The notes beneath the pieces are model-generated. The model made no database searches. It worked only from the letters and a program-made list of their open reading frames with translations, and was not told the DNA's origin. A program made the translations under genes and the position numbers. Positions 1 to 8,472 of a stretch of 64,000 bases of DNA are shown here, in pieces (positions within the stretch are counted from its first letter, which is position 1; every line of letters starts with the position of its first letter). The stretch is from Rheinheimera hassiensis (GTDB lineage: Bacteria; Pseudomonadota; Gammaproteobacteria; Enterobacterales; Alteromonadaceae): contig NZ_JAKUJZ010000003.1 of NCBI RefSeq assembly GCF_022436675.1, forward strand, positions 446,226 through 510,225, given 5' to 3'.

Positions 1-1
1 C

Positions 2-619
2 ACTGCATTAAAAACGATTGGCCAGAAAGGCGATTCTGTTGCGCAGCAGGCCGTAGAGTTGTCAGTAGAAACCGAAAGTGTTTACCGCGAACTTAGCACC
101 TTAAGCGAACACAGTTTTTTCAGCCCTATTCTAACTGAGGCCAGACAAGCTGCTGATGCGATTGGCCAGTTGTTCAGCCAGGCGGTTGCCGATGGCCGCC
201 TTAGCATGGATGCGCTATTTGCCGAAAAATACCAGCCGATAGCAGGTAGCAACCCGCCAAAGTTTCATACCGGCTACGACAGTTTTACTGATCAGTTTTT
301 GCCGGCGATACAAGAGCCGGTATTAAGCCGGCATAGCAACGTACTTTATGCTGGCGCAGTAGACCGTAAAGGATATTTTCCCACCCATAATAAGAAATTC
401 AGCCAGCCGTTAACTGGCAACTACGACAAAGACTTACTGCAAAACCGCACCAAACGGATTTTTAGCGACCGCACCGGCAGCCGCTGCGGCAGCCATACCG
501 AAACCATGCTATTACAAACCTACAAACGTGACACCGGCGAGATCCTGCATGATTTGTCAGTACCTATCATGGTGAACGGCAGACACTGGGGCGGCTTTCG
601 TATCGGCTTTAAACGCTAA
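2..619 (+). CDS. Methyl-accepting chemotaxis protein, C-terminal part (cut by window start)
   Basis: The frame is open from base 2 to the stop at 617-619, so the gene begins outside the window; a TTG at 59 is not a convincing start. The visible 205 residues start as the tail of a helical region and then form a globular domain ending in a HDLSVPI...VNGRHWGGFRIGFK stretch. In my knowledge of the family this is the Cache-like domain found at the C-terminus of some soluble or membrane chemoreceptors, downstream of the kinase-signalling hairpin. It would feed CheA through CheW, both encoded further along. It converges on mlaA and shares a terminator with it. The signalling hairpin itself is not visible, so receptor identity rests on this domain only. 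Confidence 0.7.
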   Translation, partial: TALKTIGQKGDSVAQQAVELSVETESVYRELSTLSEHSFFSPILTEARQAADAIGQLFSQAVADGRLSMDALFAEKYQPIAGSNPPKFHTGYDSFTDQFLPAIQEPVLSRHSNVLYAGAVDRKGYFPTHNKKFSQPLTGNYDKDLLQNRTKRIFSDRTGSRCGSHTETMLLQTYKRDTGEILHDLSVPIMVNGRHWGGFRIGFKR

Positions 620-655
620 ACCGGGCTTGGGCCCGGTTTAGCTAGTGCTGTTTTT
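618..655. terminator. Shared terminator between chemoreceptor gene and mlaA
   Basis: A perfect 9-bp stem (AAACCGGGC / GCCCGGTTT) with loop TTGG lies at 618-639, overlapping the chemoreceptor stop codon. A T run follows at 651-655 on the plus strand and the A-rich side precedes it for the minus strand. It sits between two convergent genes, so it probably serves both. Confidence 0.75.
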
Positions 656-661
656 CGTTAA

Positions 662-1441
662 TTACTCCAGATCGTCGAGTAAGTCATCAAATACACTTTC
701 ATCCACTTCAGGCTCTTGCTGTTTTGGCGGATTACCGTCGTATATTTTATACAGCTGGCGCTGGTAGTAGGATTCTTTAATAAAGGCGTAAGGGTCGAGC
801 GACTCTTCCAGCAAATTCTCCATCGACATCAGCTGTTCACGGCTATCTAATGCATTTATTGCCGCTCTGGTAAGAGTAAGTGGTGTATTTAGCAATACCA
901 GAGGAAAATACAGCGTATCAACCAAACCACCAGCCGTATCTCTTACTGTAGTAGGGCCAAGTGCTGGCACCATCAAATAAGGGCCATCGCCTACACCCCA
1001 CACCGCCAGTGTCTGGCTAAAATCTTCATCCTGTTCTACCAGACCTATTCTGGTGGCCACATCAAACAGGCCAAACAAGCCAAGTGTGCTGTTTACCAGA
1101 AAACGACCTGCGCTAATGGCGGCCCGGTCTGGTTTTGCCTGCAGCGTGCCGTTTAAAAAACTGGCAGGTTCACTCAGATTATTGGCGACATTAACCAAAC
1201 CTTTGCGTGCTGGTTTGGGCACCACTGTCATATAACCCACAGTGGCCGGGCGCAGCAAATATTTATCCAGAATGTCGTAGTTAAAATCCCACAGTGGCCG
1301 GTTGATCGTTTCCAGCGGGTCCCGGCTGTCATAATAATTAGCCTGCTGCTGTGCAGCCTGGCTGTTATCAGGCTTACTGGCACAGCCACTCATCAGCAGC
1401 ATTAAAGGTAACAACGCGACAACACACGAAGATTTACGCAT
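662..1441 (-). CDS. mlaA: MlaA (VacJ) outer-membrane lipoprotein
   Basis: MlaA removes mislaid phospholipids from the outer leaflet of the outer membrane and passes them to the Mla pathway. The 259-residue length is normal. The N-terminus is a lipoprotein signal with lipobox LMSGC, lipidated Cys at residue 20, followed by the family-typical segment that opens with DPLETINRPLW and later SLGLFGLFDVATRIGL. The C-terminus is acidic. It follows ccmI with one base between the stop of ccmI and the mlaA start, and so looks like the last gene of the ccm transcript, although its function is unrelated to cytochrome maturation. The rest of the Mla system (mlaBCDEF) is not in the window. Confidence 0.93.
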   Translation of the reverse strand: MRKSSCVVALLPLMLLMSGCASKPDNSQAAQQQANYYDSRDPLETINRPLWDFNYDILDKYLLRPATVGYMTVVPKPARKGLVNVANNLSEPASFLNGTLQAKPDRAAISAGRFLVNSTLGLFGLFDVATRIGLVEQDEDFSQTLAVWGVGDGPYLMVPALGPTTVRDTAGGLVDTLYFPLVLLNTPLTLTRAAINALDSREQLMSMENLLEESLDPYAFIKESYYQRQLYKIYDGNPPKQQEPEVDESVFDDLLDDLE

Positions 1442-1442
1442 A

Positions 1443-2645
1443 TTAAGGTTCCAGTGTTAACGAAACAGAAAGCAAAGCGTCATCAGCAAACGATAAAACG
1501 TCTGAAGCCGTTTGAATATCTCCCGGGCGCTGCTCAACAGTGCCTGACAACGACATACGGGCAATAACCTGTACCTTTTCAGCATTGGCCAGGCTCCAGC
1601 CCTGCTGCATAGCCATTTGCTCTGTCAGCATCAGTTGCTGCTCGCCGGAAGGCAACGGAATGCGCTGCACGGCCAACGGGAGCGCTGCTCCCTCGACCGC
1701 TTTGGCAAACAAAAACAGGCTGGCGTTTGGGTTAGCTTGCGCCAACGCCGGATCAACATACAAGGTTACGCTAATCTGGCGACCTTCTGGCATTACATCA
1801 ATATTCAGCTCTGTTAAGCGTTGCTGCACTGCAGCATAACGCGGATCGTCTGTTGGCAGCTGCCGCAACAAAATCTGCCAGGCACTGGCAGCTTCGGTTA
1901 AATCACCTTTTTCATAAGCAATTAGTGCCATCAGCGATAACGCATCGGTATTTTCAGCATCACGACTTAATACCCTGGCTACCGCTCGCCCGGCTCTGGC
2001 CAGGCTATCGTCATCGCCGAATAAAATCAGTGCCTGAGCATAGCTCAGCAGTAACGGTACACGTTCAGGCGTTAATTGCAGAGCTTTCTCAAAGGCTGCT
2101 ACCGCCTGCTCCAACACGCCCTGTGACATACGAATACGGCCCAGCAACATCCAGGCTACCGCGTCATCGCCTTCATTGGCTAAGCGGGTACGCAGCGCAA
2201 GGGCAAACAGTTCTACTTCCTGATCTGACAACGGCTCGCCCTGGTTTAGCAATGCCCGCTCGCCATACTGGGATAAATTCTGCTGAGCATGCTGCCACTG
2301 CTGCAACTGGCGATAGTGGCCACTACTGGCATACACGGCTGCAACGATTAGCAAAGTGAAGCTGAATAACACCAATGGCAAACGCCAGCTTGTTTTTATG
2401 TTGTCTGTTTGCTGCAGCTGTTGCTGTTGCAATAAAAACTGGCTTTTCAGCTCTTGAGCTGCGCTGTCAAAATCCTGTTCGGCCAGCTCACCGGCATCAC
2501 GTGCCAGCGCCAGCAATTGCAAGCGCTCTTCAAATAGCTGCGCCGGAGTTTGCAGAGGTAACTCTTTGCTGCGCCTGGGCCAGAACAAAACAGTGGCACT
2601 TAACAACGACATCAGTACAGCAGCAGATAACAACGGCCACATCAT
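1443..2645 (-). CDS. ccmI: Cytochrome c maturation protein CcmI (CycH), TPR protein
   Basis: CcmI holds apocytochrome c in the periplasm for the CcmF/CcmH haem lyase. The 400-residue protein has an N-terminal membrane segment (about 1-20), a cytoplasmic coiled-coil stretch, a second membrane segment (about 88-106) and a periplasmic TPR region (about 150-270), then a beta-rich C-terminal domain: the two-part CcmI-1/CcmI-2 plan. The start is one of two adjacent ATG codons and overlaps the ccmH stop as ATGA, indicating translational coupling. Confidence 0.93.
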   Translation of the reverse strand: MMWPLLSAAVLMSLLSATVLFWPRRSKELPLQTPAQLFEERLQLLALARDAGELAEQDFDSAAQELKSQFLLQQQQLQQTDNIKTSWRLPLVLFSFTLLIVAAVYASSGHYRQLQQWQHAQQNLSQYGERALLNQGEPLSDQEVELFALALRTRLANEGDDAVAWMLLGRIRMSQGVLEQAVAAFEKALQLTPERVPLLLSYAQALILFGDDDSLARAGRAVARVLSRDAENTDALSLMALIAYEKGDLTEAASAWQILLRQLPTDDPRYAAVQQRLTELNIDVMPEGRQISVTLYVDPALAQANPNASLFLFAKAVEGAALPLAVQRIPLPSGEQQLMLTEQMAMQQGWSLANAEKVQVIARMSLSGTVEQRPGDIQTASDVLSFADDALLSVSLTLEP

Positions 2646-3100
2646 GGCTTTTTACTCCGGTAACGTTTAATCAGCTGATCCAGCTCAGTATTCAACTCGC
2701 CTTGGGTATCAACGTTTTGTTGTGATTGCTTACTACGCCGGTAAATAGCGGTACCGAGCAATAACGTCAGCATCAGCACTGGTGATAACCATAACCAAAG
2801 CGTGTAACGGTTCAACGGCGGTTGATAATGCACAAAGTCGCCGTAGCGGTTGATCATATAATCTAATACCTGCTGCCGCTCCTGGCCCTGACGCACCAGC
2901 TCATAGGTTTTTTGCCGCATATCCACTGCCACTATGGCGTTGGAATCGGCAATATTCTGATTCTGGCACTGCGGGCAGCGCAACTCTGCCGTTAAGCTGC
3001 GGTATAAATCGCGCTGGCTGTCGTTGTCAAACTGCAGCAACTCCTGCGCATTAAGCACTGTGCTTAGTAACAATAGCAGTATGCCAATAGCGTATTTCAT
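2642..3100 (-). CDS. ccmH: Cytochrome c maturation protein CcmH (thiol-disulphide component of the haem lyase)
   Basis: CcmH reduces the apocytochrome CXXCH motif for haem attachment by CcmF. From the chosen start the protein has a signal/anchor segment (about 1-17), the redox motif LRCPQCQ (Cys42 and Cys45), a three-helix domain and a C-terminal membrane segment. It is the short form, without a fused TPR domain, which agrees with the separate ccmI. I chose the ATG at 3098-3100 because it overlaps the ccmG stop as ATGA and opens directly with the signal sequence; a longer reading back to 3145 would add 15 unlikely residues. Confidence 0.92.
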   Translation of the reverse strand: MKYAIGILLLLLSTVLNAQELLQFDNDSQRDLYRSLTAELRCPQCQNQNIADSNAIVAVDMRQKTYELVRQGQERQQVLDYMINRYGDFVHYQPPLNRYTLWLWLSPVLMLTLLLGTAIYRRSKQSQQNVDTQGELNTELDQLIKRYRSKKP

Positions 3101-3669
3101 GGCTGGCTCCATTGCTGATACAAAGGTGCCAGTTTGGCACGCCATATCTGCGGGTTAATATCACCAATATGATGCGCCCGCACTATGCCATTACTGTCGA
3201 TAAGAAAGGTTTCCGGCGCGCCGCTAACACCTAAATCCAGCGACAAGCGCCGTTCCAGATCGAGGATATTAAACTGATAAGGATCGCCGTTTTGCTGCAG
3301 TTTCTGTGCTACATCCTGCTGCAATACTTTAAGATTAAACGGTGCATCAAAGGCCGGATCGCGCGGCAGCTCATAATACAAACCGACAATTTTAATGCCC
3401 TGTTTGCGCAGTTCGGTCAAATAACCCAGTTCAGCATTACAGGTTGGGCACCAGGTACCCCAGACATTAAGTAAAAAGGTTTCACCGTGTAGTTGCTGCG
3501 GCGTCCAGATCTGTTGTGGCTGCATTAAATCGGCCAGGGCAAATTCAGGTAAGGCTTTATTCAGACTGGCTGATTCACGCTCACGCGGGTCGGAAAATAA
3601 GCCACTGAGCAAAAACACGGTCAGCGCCAGAAACAACACCAACGGAACATAAAAAAACAGCTTACGCAT
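3097..3669 (-). CDS. ccmG: CcmG (DsbE), periplasmic thioredoxin-like protein
   Basis: CcmG is a membrane-anchored thioredoxin-fold reductant for apocytochrome c and CcmH. It has an N-terminal anchor (about 6-24), the active site WCPTC (Cys74, Cys77) and a cis-proline region SGAPETF. The length of 190 residues is typical of the family. It overlaps ccmF upstream and ccmH downstream by a few bases, so it is translationally coupled within the operon. Confidence 0.94.
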   Translation of the reverse strand: MRKLFFYVPLVLFLALTVFLLSGLFSDPRERESASLNKALPEFALADLMQPQQIWTPQQLHGETFLLNVWGTWCPTCNAELGYLTELRKQGIKIVGLYYELPRDPAFDAPFNLKVLQQDVAQKLQQNGDPYQFNILDLERRLSLDLGVSGAPETFLIDSNGIVRAHHIGDINPQIWRAKLAPLYQQWSQP

Positions 3670-5629
3670 TAGCTACCTCTTGCTTTGTTGCCGGTGGCAT
3701 TTTACGCCGGTAGCGTTTATCTGCCAGCGCCAGTAAAGCGCCTAAAGACATCAATAAACCGCCCAGCCAAATCCAGCGCACAAAAGGTTTAACCTGAATA
3801 CGCAATGCCCAGGCATTACCGGGCAATTCTTCCCCCAAAGACACATATAAATCACGGCTTAAGCGGGCGTGTACCGCCGCTTCCGTCATAATAGTGCGCT
3901 GAATACGGTAGAAACGTTTCTCTGCGTGCAAGTGCGTAACATAACGGCCATCTTTACGCACATCCAGCTCTGCAGCCTGGCCGCCATAATTTGCTCCGTC
4001 CAGATCATATACATCCACCAGCGTAAACTGATAACCGGCCAGTGTGGCAGTATCGCCTTCCTGCATCCGTACATCGCGCTCTTCGGTGTACGTTTTGGTC
4101 ATAGCAACACCTATCACCAGCACAGCAAAACCAATATGTGCCAGTGTCATACCATAATGGCTGGCATTAAGCTTGGTCAGCCCCTGCGTTACAGAACCAA
4201 ACTGGCGCATACGCAGCATCACCTCTGCCAGTGCCGATACGCCAACCCAGGCGCCCAATAGCATACCCAGTAACGCCAGGTTAGCTTGCACACTTTGCAT
4301 ACTGGCCAATACGCCAAGCGCCAGGATCAAGGCGGCTACGAATACCAGACCAAGCGGCTTAACCAATGGCGTAAATTGCTGCTGCTTCCAGCGTACCCAG
4401 GGCCCCAAGCCCAGCATCAATGCAAACGGAATTGTCAGGTAATAAAACATCTGATTAAAAAACGGCTCACCGATAGAGATAGAGCCCAGACCAAGCTCTT
4501 TATGAAATAACGGAAATAAAGTACCCAGAAACACAATTAAGCAGGCTGTCAGCAGAAATATATTATTACCCCACAGCATCATTTCGCGTGAAAACAGCTG
4601 ATAGCGTGCCTGCGAGCGTACAGAATTCATCCGCATGCCGTATAACAGCAGCGAACCGCCCACCATCAGCAGCAAGAATACCAGAAGGTACATACCGCGG
4701 CCCGGATCAGTAGCAAATGAGTGCACTGATACCAGCACACCGGAGCGCACCAAAAAGGCCCCTACCAGGCTAAGCGCAAAAGCAGCCAGTGCCAGCAGCA
4801 CTGTCCAGCTTTTAAAGGTGCCACGTTTTTCTGTTACTGCCAGGCTATGAATTAATGCTGTACCGGCCAGCCAGGGCATAAAAGAGGCGTTTTCTACCGG
4901 GTCCCAGAACCACCAGCCGCCCCAGCCAAGCTCGTTATACGCCCACCAGCTACCCAGCATGATGCCCAGCGTAAGAAACAACCAGGCTGCCAACGCCCAG
5001 GGCCGTACCCAACGAGCCCAAACGCTATCAAAACGGCCGCCCATCAGTGCCGCTATGGCAAAGGCAAAAGCCACAGCAAAACCGACATAGCCCATATACA
5101 ACGTAGGCGGGTGCATGATCATGCCAAAATCCTGCAACAGCGGGTTAAGATCGCGCCCCTCTACCGGGAAAAATGGCAGGCTGCGCTCAAATGGATTCGA
5201 CATAAATAACGAGAAGGCAATAAAACCGACGCAGATCACACCCAAAATACCCAGAATGCGACCCAGCAGCAGTAAAGGTAAGGCTTTGGAGAACTGTGCA
5301 ACTAAGGCTGTCCAGCCTGCCAGCATTAACACCCATAACAGCATAGAGCCTTCATGCGAGCCAAAGCTGGCCGTGATCTGATAATACCAGGGTAAGGTGC
5401 TACTGGAGTTTTGCGCCACGTTAACAACGGTAAAATCGTTGGTACGAAAGGCATAAATCAGTGCCAGCATTGCCAGCAAACAAAATAAAAACTGGCCTAA
5501 TGCCAACGGTTTGGCTAGCAGTAGCATGCGTTGGTTAGCTACAAAACTGCCATACAACGGGATAATTGCCAGTAACAGCGATAAAGCAAAGGCAAATGTC
5601 AGCGCCAGCTGACCGGCTTCAACGATCAT
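3662..5629 (-). CDS. ccmF: CcmF, cytochrome c haem lyase core subunit
   Basis: CcmF is the large integral membrane protein that takes haem from holo-CcmE and joins it to apocytochrome c with CcmH and CcmI. The 655-residue protein has many membrane helices, the WWD haem-handling domain (about 236-250, core WWFWDPVEN) and conserved His residues in MHPPTLY (His173) and near 261. It overlaps ccmE by four bases (start at 5629, ccmE stop at 5626-5628). Length and motifs are complete. Confidence 0.96.
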   Translation of the reverse strand: MIVEAGQLALTFAFALSLLLAIIPLYGSFVANQRMLLLAKPLALGQFLFCLLAMLALIYAFRTNDFTVVNVAQNSSSTLPWYYQITASFGSHEGSMLLWVLMLAGWTALVAQFSKALPLLLLGRILGILGVICVGFIAFSLFMSNPFERSLPFFPVEGRDLNPLLQDFGMIMHPPTLYMGYVGFAVAFAFAIAALMGGRFDSVWARWVRPWALAAWLFLTLGIMLGSWWAYNELGWGGWWFWDPVENASFMPWLAGTALIHSLAVTEKRGTFKSWTVLLALAAFALSLVGAFLVRSGVLVSVHSFATDPGRGMYLLVFLLLMVGGSLLLYGMRMNSVRSQARYQLFSREMMLWGNNIFLLTACLIVFLGTLFPLFHKELGLGSISIGEPFFNQMFYYLTIPFALMLGLGPWVRWKQQQFTPLVKPLGLVFVAALILALGVLASMQSVQANLALLGMLLGAWVGVSALAEVMLRMRQFGSVTQGLTKLNASHYGMTLAHIGFAVLVIGVAMTKTYTEERDVRMQEGDTATLAGYQFTLVDVYDLDGANYGGQAAELDVRKDGRYVTHLHAEKRFYRIQRTIMTEAAVHARLSRDLYVSLGEELPGNAWALRIQVKPFVRWIWLGGLLMSLGALLALADKRYRRKMPPATKQEVANA

Positions 5630-6111
5630 TCATAACTCCCGCTGACAGGCTGCTGTGACGGCGGTACATGCTTAATACCTTTTAATGCGTCGGCAACTTC
5701 CGGCGGCATATATTCCTCATCGTGCTTGGCCAGTACTTCTGACGCCTTAATGGTTGTCGCATCCTGCAACACCCCTTGTGCCACTATACCCTGCCCTTCA
5801 CGAAATAAATCCGGCAGTATGCCTTCGTATATCACGGTAACCAGCGGGCCGGTATCGACCAGATCAAAACTGACTTTCAGCGAGTCCGGATCGCGTTTAA
5901 CTGACCCTTCTACCACCATGCCACCAATGCGCAAACGCTGGCCAACCTGCGGTTTTATTTTGCTCTCGCCCAAACCATCAACTAACTGTGATGGTGTATA
6001 AAACAGGTCAATATTTTGCTGTAATGCGTAAAGCATCGCAGCCACGGCGCCGGTTAACAAACCAATAACTAACACGATGGCAAACAGGCGTTTCTGACGT
6101 CTCGGCTGCAT
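5626..6111 (-). CDS. ccmE: CcmE, periplasmic haem chaperone
   Basis: CcmE binds haem covalently through a histidine and carries it from CcmABCD to CcmF. It has one N-terminal membrane anchor (about 9-30), a beta-barrel (OB-like) domain with the GGMVVEGSV stretch, and the haem-binding His130 followed by DEEY with Tyr134, as in the E. coli protein. It is 161 residues long. The ATG overlaps the ccmD stop codon as TAATG. Confidence 0.96.
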   Translation of the reverse strand: MQPRRQKRLFAIVLVIGLLTGAVAAMLYALQQNIDLFYTPSQLVDGLGESKIKPQVGQRLRIGGMVVEGSVKRDPDSLKVSFDLVDTGPLVTVIYEGILPDLFREGQGIVAQGVLQDATTIKASEVLAKHDEEYMPPEVADALKGIKHVPPSQQPVSGSYE

Positions 6112-6311
6112 TATTGTGCTTGCTCCTGATACTGCTTAATACGTTTTTCCCGGTCCAGCTTTGCGCTAAGCTGACGCTTAAATTGTTTATGTTGATAGTG
6201 ACTGTACCAGGCTAAGACAGCCAGCATGACATAGCTGCTACCAAAAGATAACCAGACAAACAGGCCATAACCCCCCATTGCCCAAAATTCTGCCCATGAC
6301 TGAAAATGCAT
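6111..6311 (-). CDS. ccmD: CcmD, small membrane protein of the CcmABC complex
   Basis: CcmD helps release holo-CcmE from the CcmABC complex. This 66-residue protein has a short N-terminal segment with the family-like [12 protein letters not shown], one membrane helix (about 14-38) and a strongly charged cytoplasmic tail with a coiled-coil look. Position between ccmC and ccmE and coupling to ccmE by TAATG support the call. Sequence conservation in this family is low, so context carries much of the weight. Confidence 0.9.
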   Translation of the reverse strand: MHFQSWAEFWAMGGYGLFVWLSFGSSYVMLAVLAWYSHYQHKQFKRQLSAKLDREKRIKQYQEQAQ

Positions 6312-6313
6312 AA

Positions 6314-7048
6314 TTAATCTCCTGCCAGCGCTTTAACCCAGGGCCGGTGCTGTTCGTTTACCAGTATTGCAGTACGTAACCGCACACACAGCAGCGCCAG
6401 CATTAATATTTTAAATGCCAGTATGTTGATCAGCAGTGGCCACAGCATACTTGGATCGATAGACGGTTTGGCAAACTTGGTTATAGACGCGCCCTGGTGC
6501 AAAGTGTTCCACCATTCTACCGAAAAATGAATAATAGGCAGGTTAATAACCCCCACCACAGCCAACAAAGAAGCTACCTTGGCGCCGGTTTGCCTGTCTG
6601 AAAAAGCACCGCTTAAGGCTATTACACCAAGATAAAGAAACAACAGAATAAGCTCTGACGTTAAACGGGCATCCCATACCCACCAGGTGCCCCACATCGG
6701 CTTGCCCCAGGCCATGCCGGTAATAAGCGCTATAGCCGTGTATACCGCACCGATAGGCGCAATAGCCAGTACTGACCACTGTGCTACTTTTACCTGCCAT
6801 ACCAGCGCAATAAAGGCTGCTATCGCCATAGCCGAATAGGTACCCATTGACATAATGGCAGACGGGACATGCAAATGAATAATGCGGTAACTGTCGCCCT
6901 GCTGGTAATCAGGTGGTGTAAATGCCAGCCCCCAGATATTACCCAGCAGTAGCAATAGCAGCGCAGCGCCCATTAGCCATGGCATAAGGCGGCCACACAG
7001 GTGGTAAACGGTTTCAGGCTTAGCGTAAGGATGCAACCATTTAAACAT
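6314..7048 (-). CDS. ccmC: CcmC, haem-handling membrane protein
   Basis: CcmC presents haem to CcmE. It is a six-helix membrane protein of 244 residues with the WWD signature (about 119-128, WGTWWVWDAR) and flanking axial-ligand histidines in HLHVPSA (near 60) and the later WWNTLHQG stretch. It lies between ccmB (one base away) and ccmD. Confidence 0.95.
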   Translation of the reverse strand: MFKWLHPYAKPETVYHLCGRLMPWLMGAALLLLLLGNIWGLAFTPPDYQQGDSYRIIHLHVPSAIMSMGTYSAMAIAAFIALVWQVKVAQWSVLAIAPIGAVYTAIALITGMAWGKPMWGTWWVWDARLTSELILLFLYLGVIALSGAFSDRQTGAKVASLLAVVGVINLPIIHFSVEWWNTLHQGASITKFAKPSIDPSMLWPLLINILAFKILMLALLCVRLRTAILVNEQHRPWVKALAGD

Positions 7049-7049
7049 A

Positions 7050-7715
7050 TCAGCTCACATTTATTTTCAGTGCACTGATCACCGCAACCGGTACCAATGC
7101 CAACGCAAATAACAACATCGCCAGCATCACGGCAAGTTGTCCGTGATACGGCAGCGCCATACTGGCCGCTTCCATCGCCGCACTGGCGAATATTAGCAGC
7201 GGAATATACAGGGGCAGAATCAGCAGTGCCAGTAAAATGCCGCCTTTATCGGCCGATACCGTAAGTGCTGCGCCAAGCACACTGAGCAAACTCAGCAGCG
7301 GCGTGCCCAGCAGCAATGTCAGTAACATAACGATAAAGCTGGGCATATCCACATTCAGCAACAGCGCAACCAAAGGCGATAACAACACCAGTGGTAAGCC
7401 GGTGCTTAGCCAGTTTGCCAGCAATTTTGCTAGTACAAATGACAACAGCGGCTGGCGTGACGCCACCAGTTGCTCTACCACACCGTTACGGTAATCGTCT
7501 TTAAACAGCCGTTCAGCTGCCAGCAGCACGCTAAGCAATGCTGCTATCCAGATCACACCGGGTGCAATAATACGCAGCAAATTAGGCTCTGGCCCAACCC
7601 CCAGCGGAAATAAGCTCAGCACGATAATAAAAAACAGCACCGGGTTTAACCAGTCAGCTTTTTGCCGGGCCAGCAGGCGCAGCTCACGCTTTAAAAAAGG
7701 CCCCAGTGTTACCAT
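7050..7715 (-). CDS. ccmB: CcmB, membrane subunit of the haem-maturation ABC transporter
   Basis: CcmB forms the membrane part of the CcmAB ABC complex that drives release of holo-CcmE. The 221-residue protein has about six hydrophobic helices and the family-like N-terminus with basic residues before NPVLFFI. It overlaps ccmA by seven bases. Confidence 0.94.
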   Translation of the reverse strand: MVTLGPFLKRELRLLARQKADWLNPVLFFIIVLSLFPLGVGPEPNLLRIIAPGVIWIAALLSVLLAAERLFKDDYRNGVVEQLVASRQPLLSFVLAKLLANWLSTGLPLVLLSPLVALLLNVDMPSFIVMLLTLLLGTPLLSLLSVLGAALTVSADKGGILLALLILPLYIPLLIFASAAMEAASMALPYHGQLAVMLAMLLFALALVPVAVISALKINVS

Positions 7716-8407
7716 CGGTAAGCCAGCTCCACAGTGTTAAGACCGTCATACACCATACTAAGCGGCTGGTGCGTGGTCAGAATAATGGCGCCACCGCAGG
7801 TTAAGTGCTGCAGGAAAAACTGCTGCAACATTGCAATAGCTGATTGGTCCAGGGCAGTAAAGGGTTCATCTAAAATCCACAACTGGCTGTGGCTGAACCA
7901 CAATCGCGCCAGCGACACACGCCGCTGCTGCCCGGCTGATAACATATGACAAGGAATATCTTCCAGTCCGGCCAGCCCGAGTGTAGCCAGCAGGGCAAAA
8001 TCATCGGCCGGCGGCAGCTCTGCCGCCGCGCGCCAGAATGCCAGATTTTCCAGTGCCGTTAATTGCTCATGAATACCGCTCTGGTGGCCGATATAACACA
8101 GGTTGGCAGCGTAATCTGTGGCAACATCAGTTACAGGCTGTTGGCAATAAAGCAGTTGCCCTTCGTCGGGAGCGGCCAGGCCAGCAAGCAAACGTAGTAA
8201 AGAGCTTTTACCGGCACCATTTTTACCGGCTACTTGTAGCAGCTCACCGGCATGCACCTGCAACGACAACTGCTCAAACAGCACACGGTCCTGCCGGATA
8301 CAGCTAAGTAACTGAGCCTGCAGCAGCAACTGGCCAACTGGTACAGAAAAGGGCTGATGTTTAATCACTGGCCTCTGGCTATCGACGATAGGAAAAATTG
8401 CGCGCAT
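7709..8407 (-). CDS. ccmA: CcmA, ATPase of the haem-maturation ABC transporter
   Basis: CcmA hydrolyses ATP in the CcmABCD complex. It has Walker A GKNGAGKS (61-68), the signature LSAGQQRR, Walker B LWILDEPF and a switch His in LTTHQ. At 232 residues from the ATG at 8407 it is about 25 residues longer at the N-terminus than the family norm; an in-frame GTG twelve codons in is an alternative start. It is the first gene of the minus-strand operon ccmABCDEFGHI-mlaA and is divergent from the FliK-like gene, with 65 bases between them. Confidence 0.94.
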   Translation of the reverse strand: MRAIFPIVDSQRPVIKHQPFSVPVGQLLLQAQLLSCIRQDRVLFEQLSLQVHAGELLQVAGKNGAGKSSLLRLLAGLAAPDEGQLLYCQQPVTDVATDYAANLCYIGHQSGIHEQLTALENLAFWRAAAELPPADDFALLATLGLAGLEDIPCHMLSAGQQRRVSLARLWFSHSQLWILDEPFTALDQSAIAMLQQFFLQHLTCGGAIILTTHQPLSMVYDGLNTVELAYRW

Positions 8408-8472
8408 ATTACCATATTGACGTCATAATACGAATGCAGCGATAGTACACAGCAGAACAAAACAGGCAAAAT

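Noticed and set aside
8417..8446. Sigma70-like TTGACG-N18-GATAGT before the FliK-like gene
   Set aside because: The -10 is weak and the spacing one base off; too little to list as a promoter.
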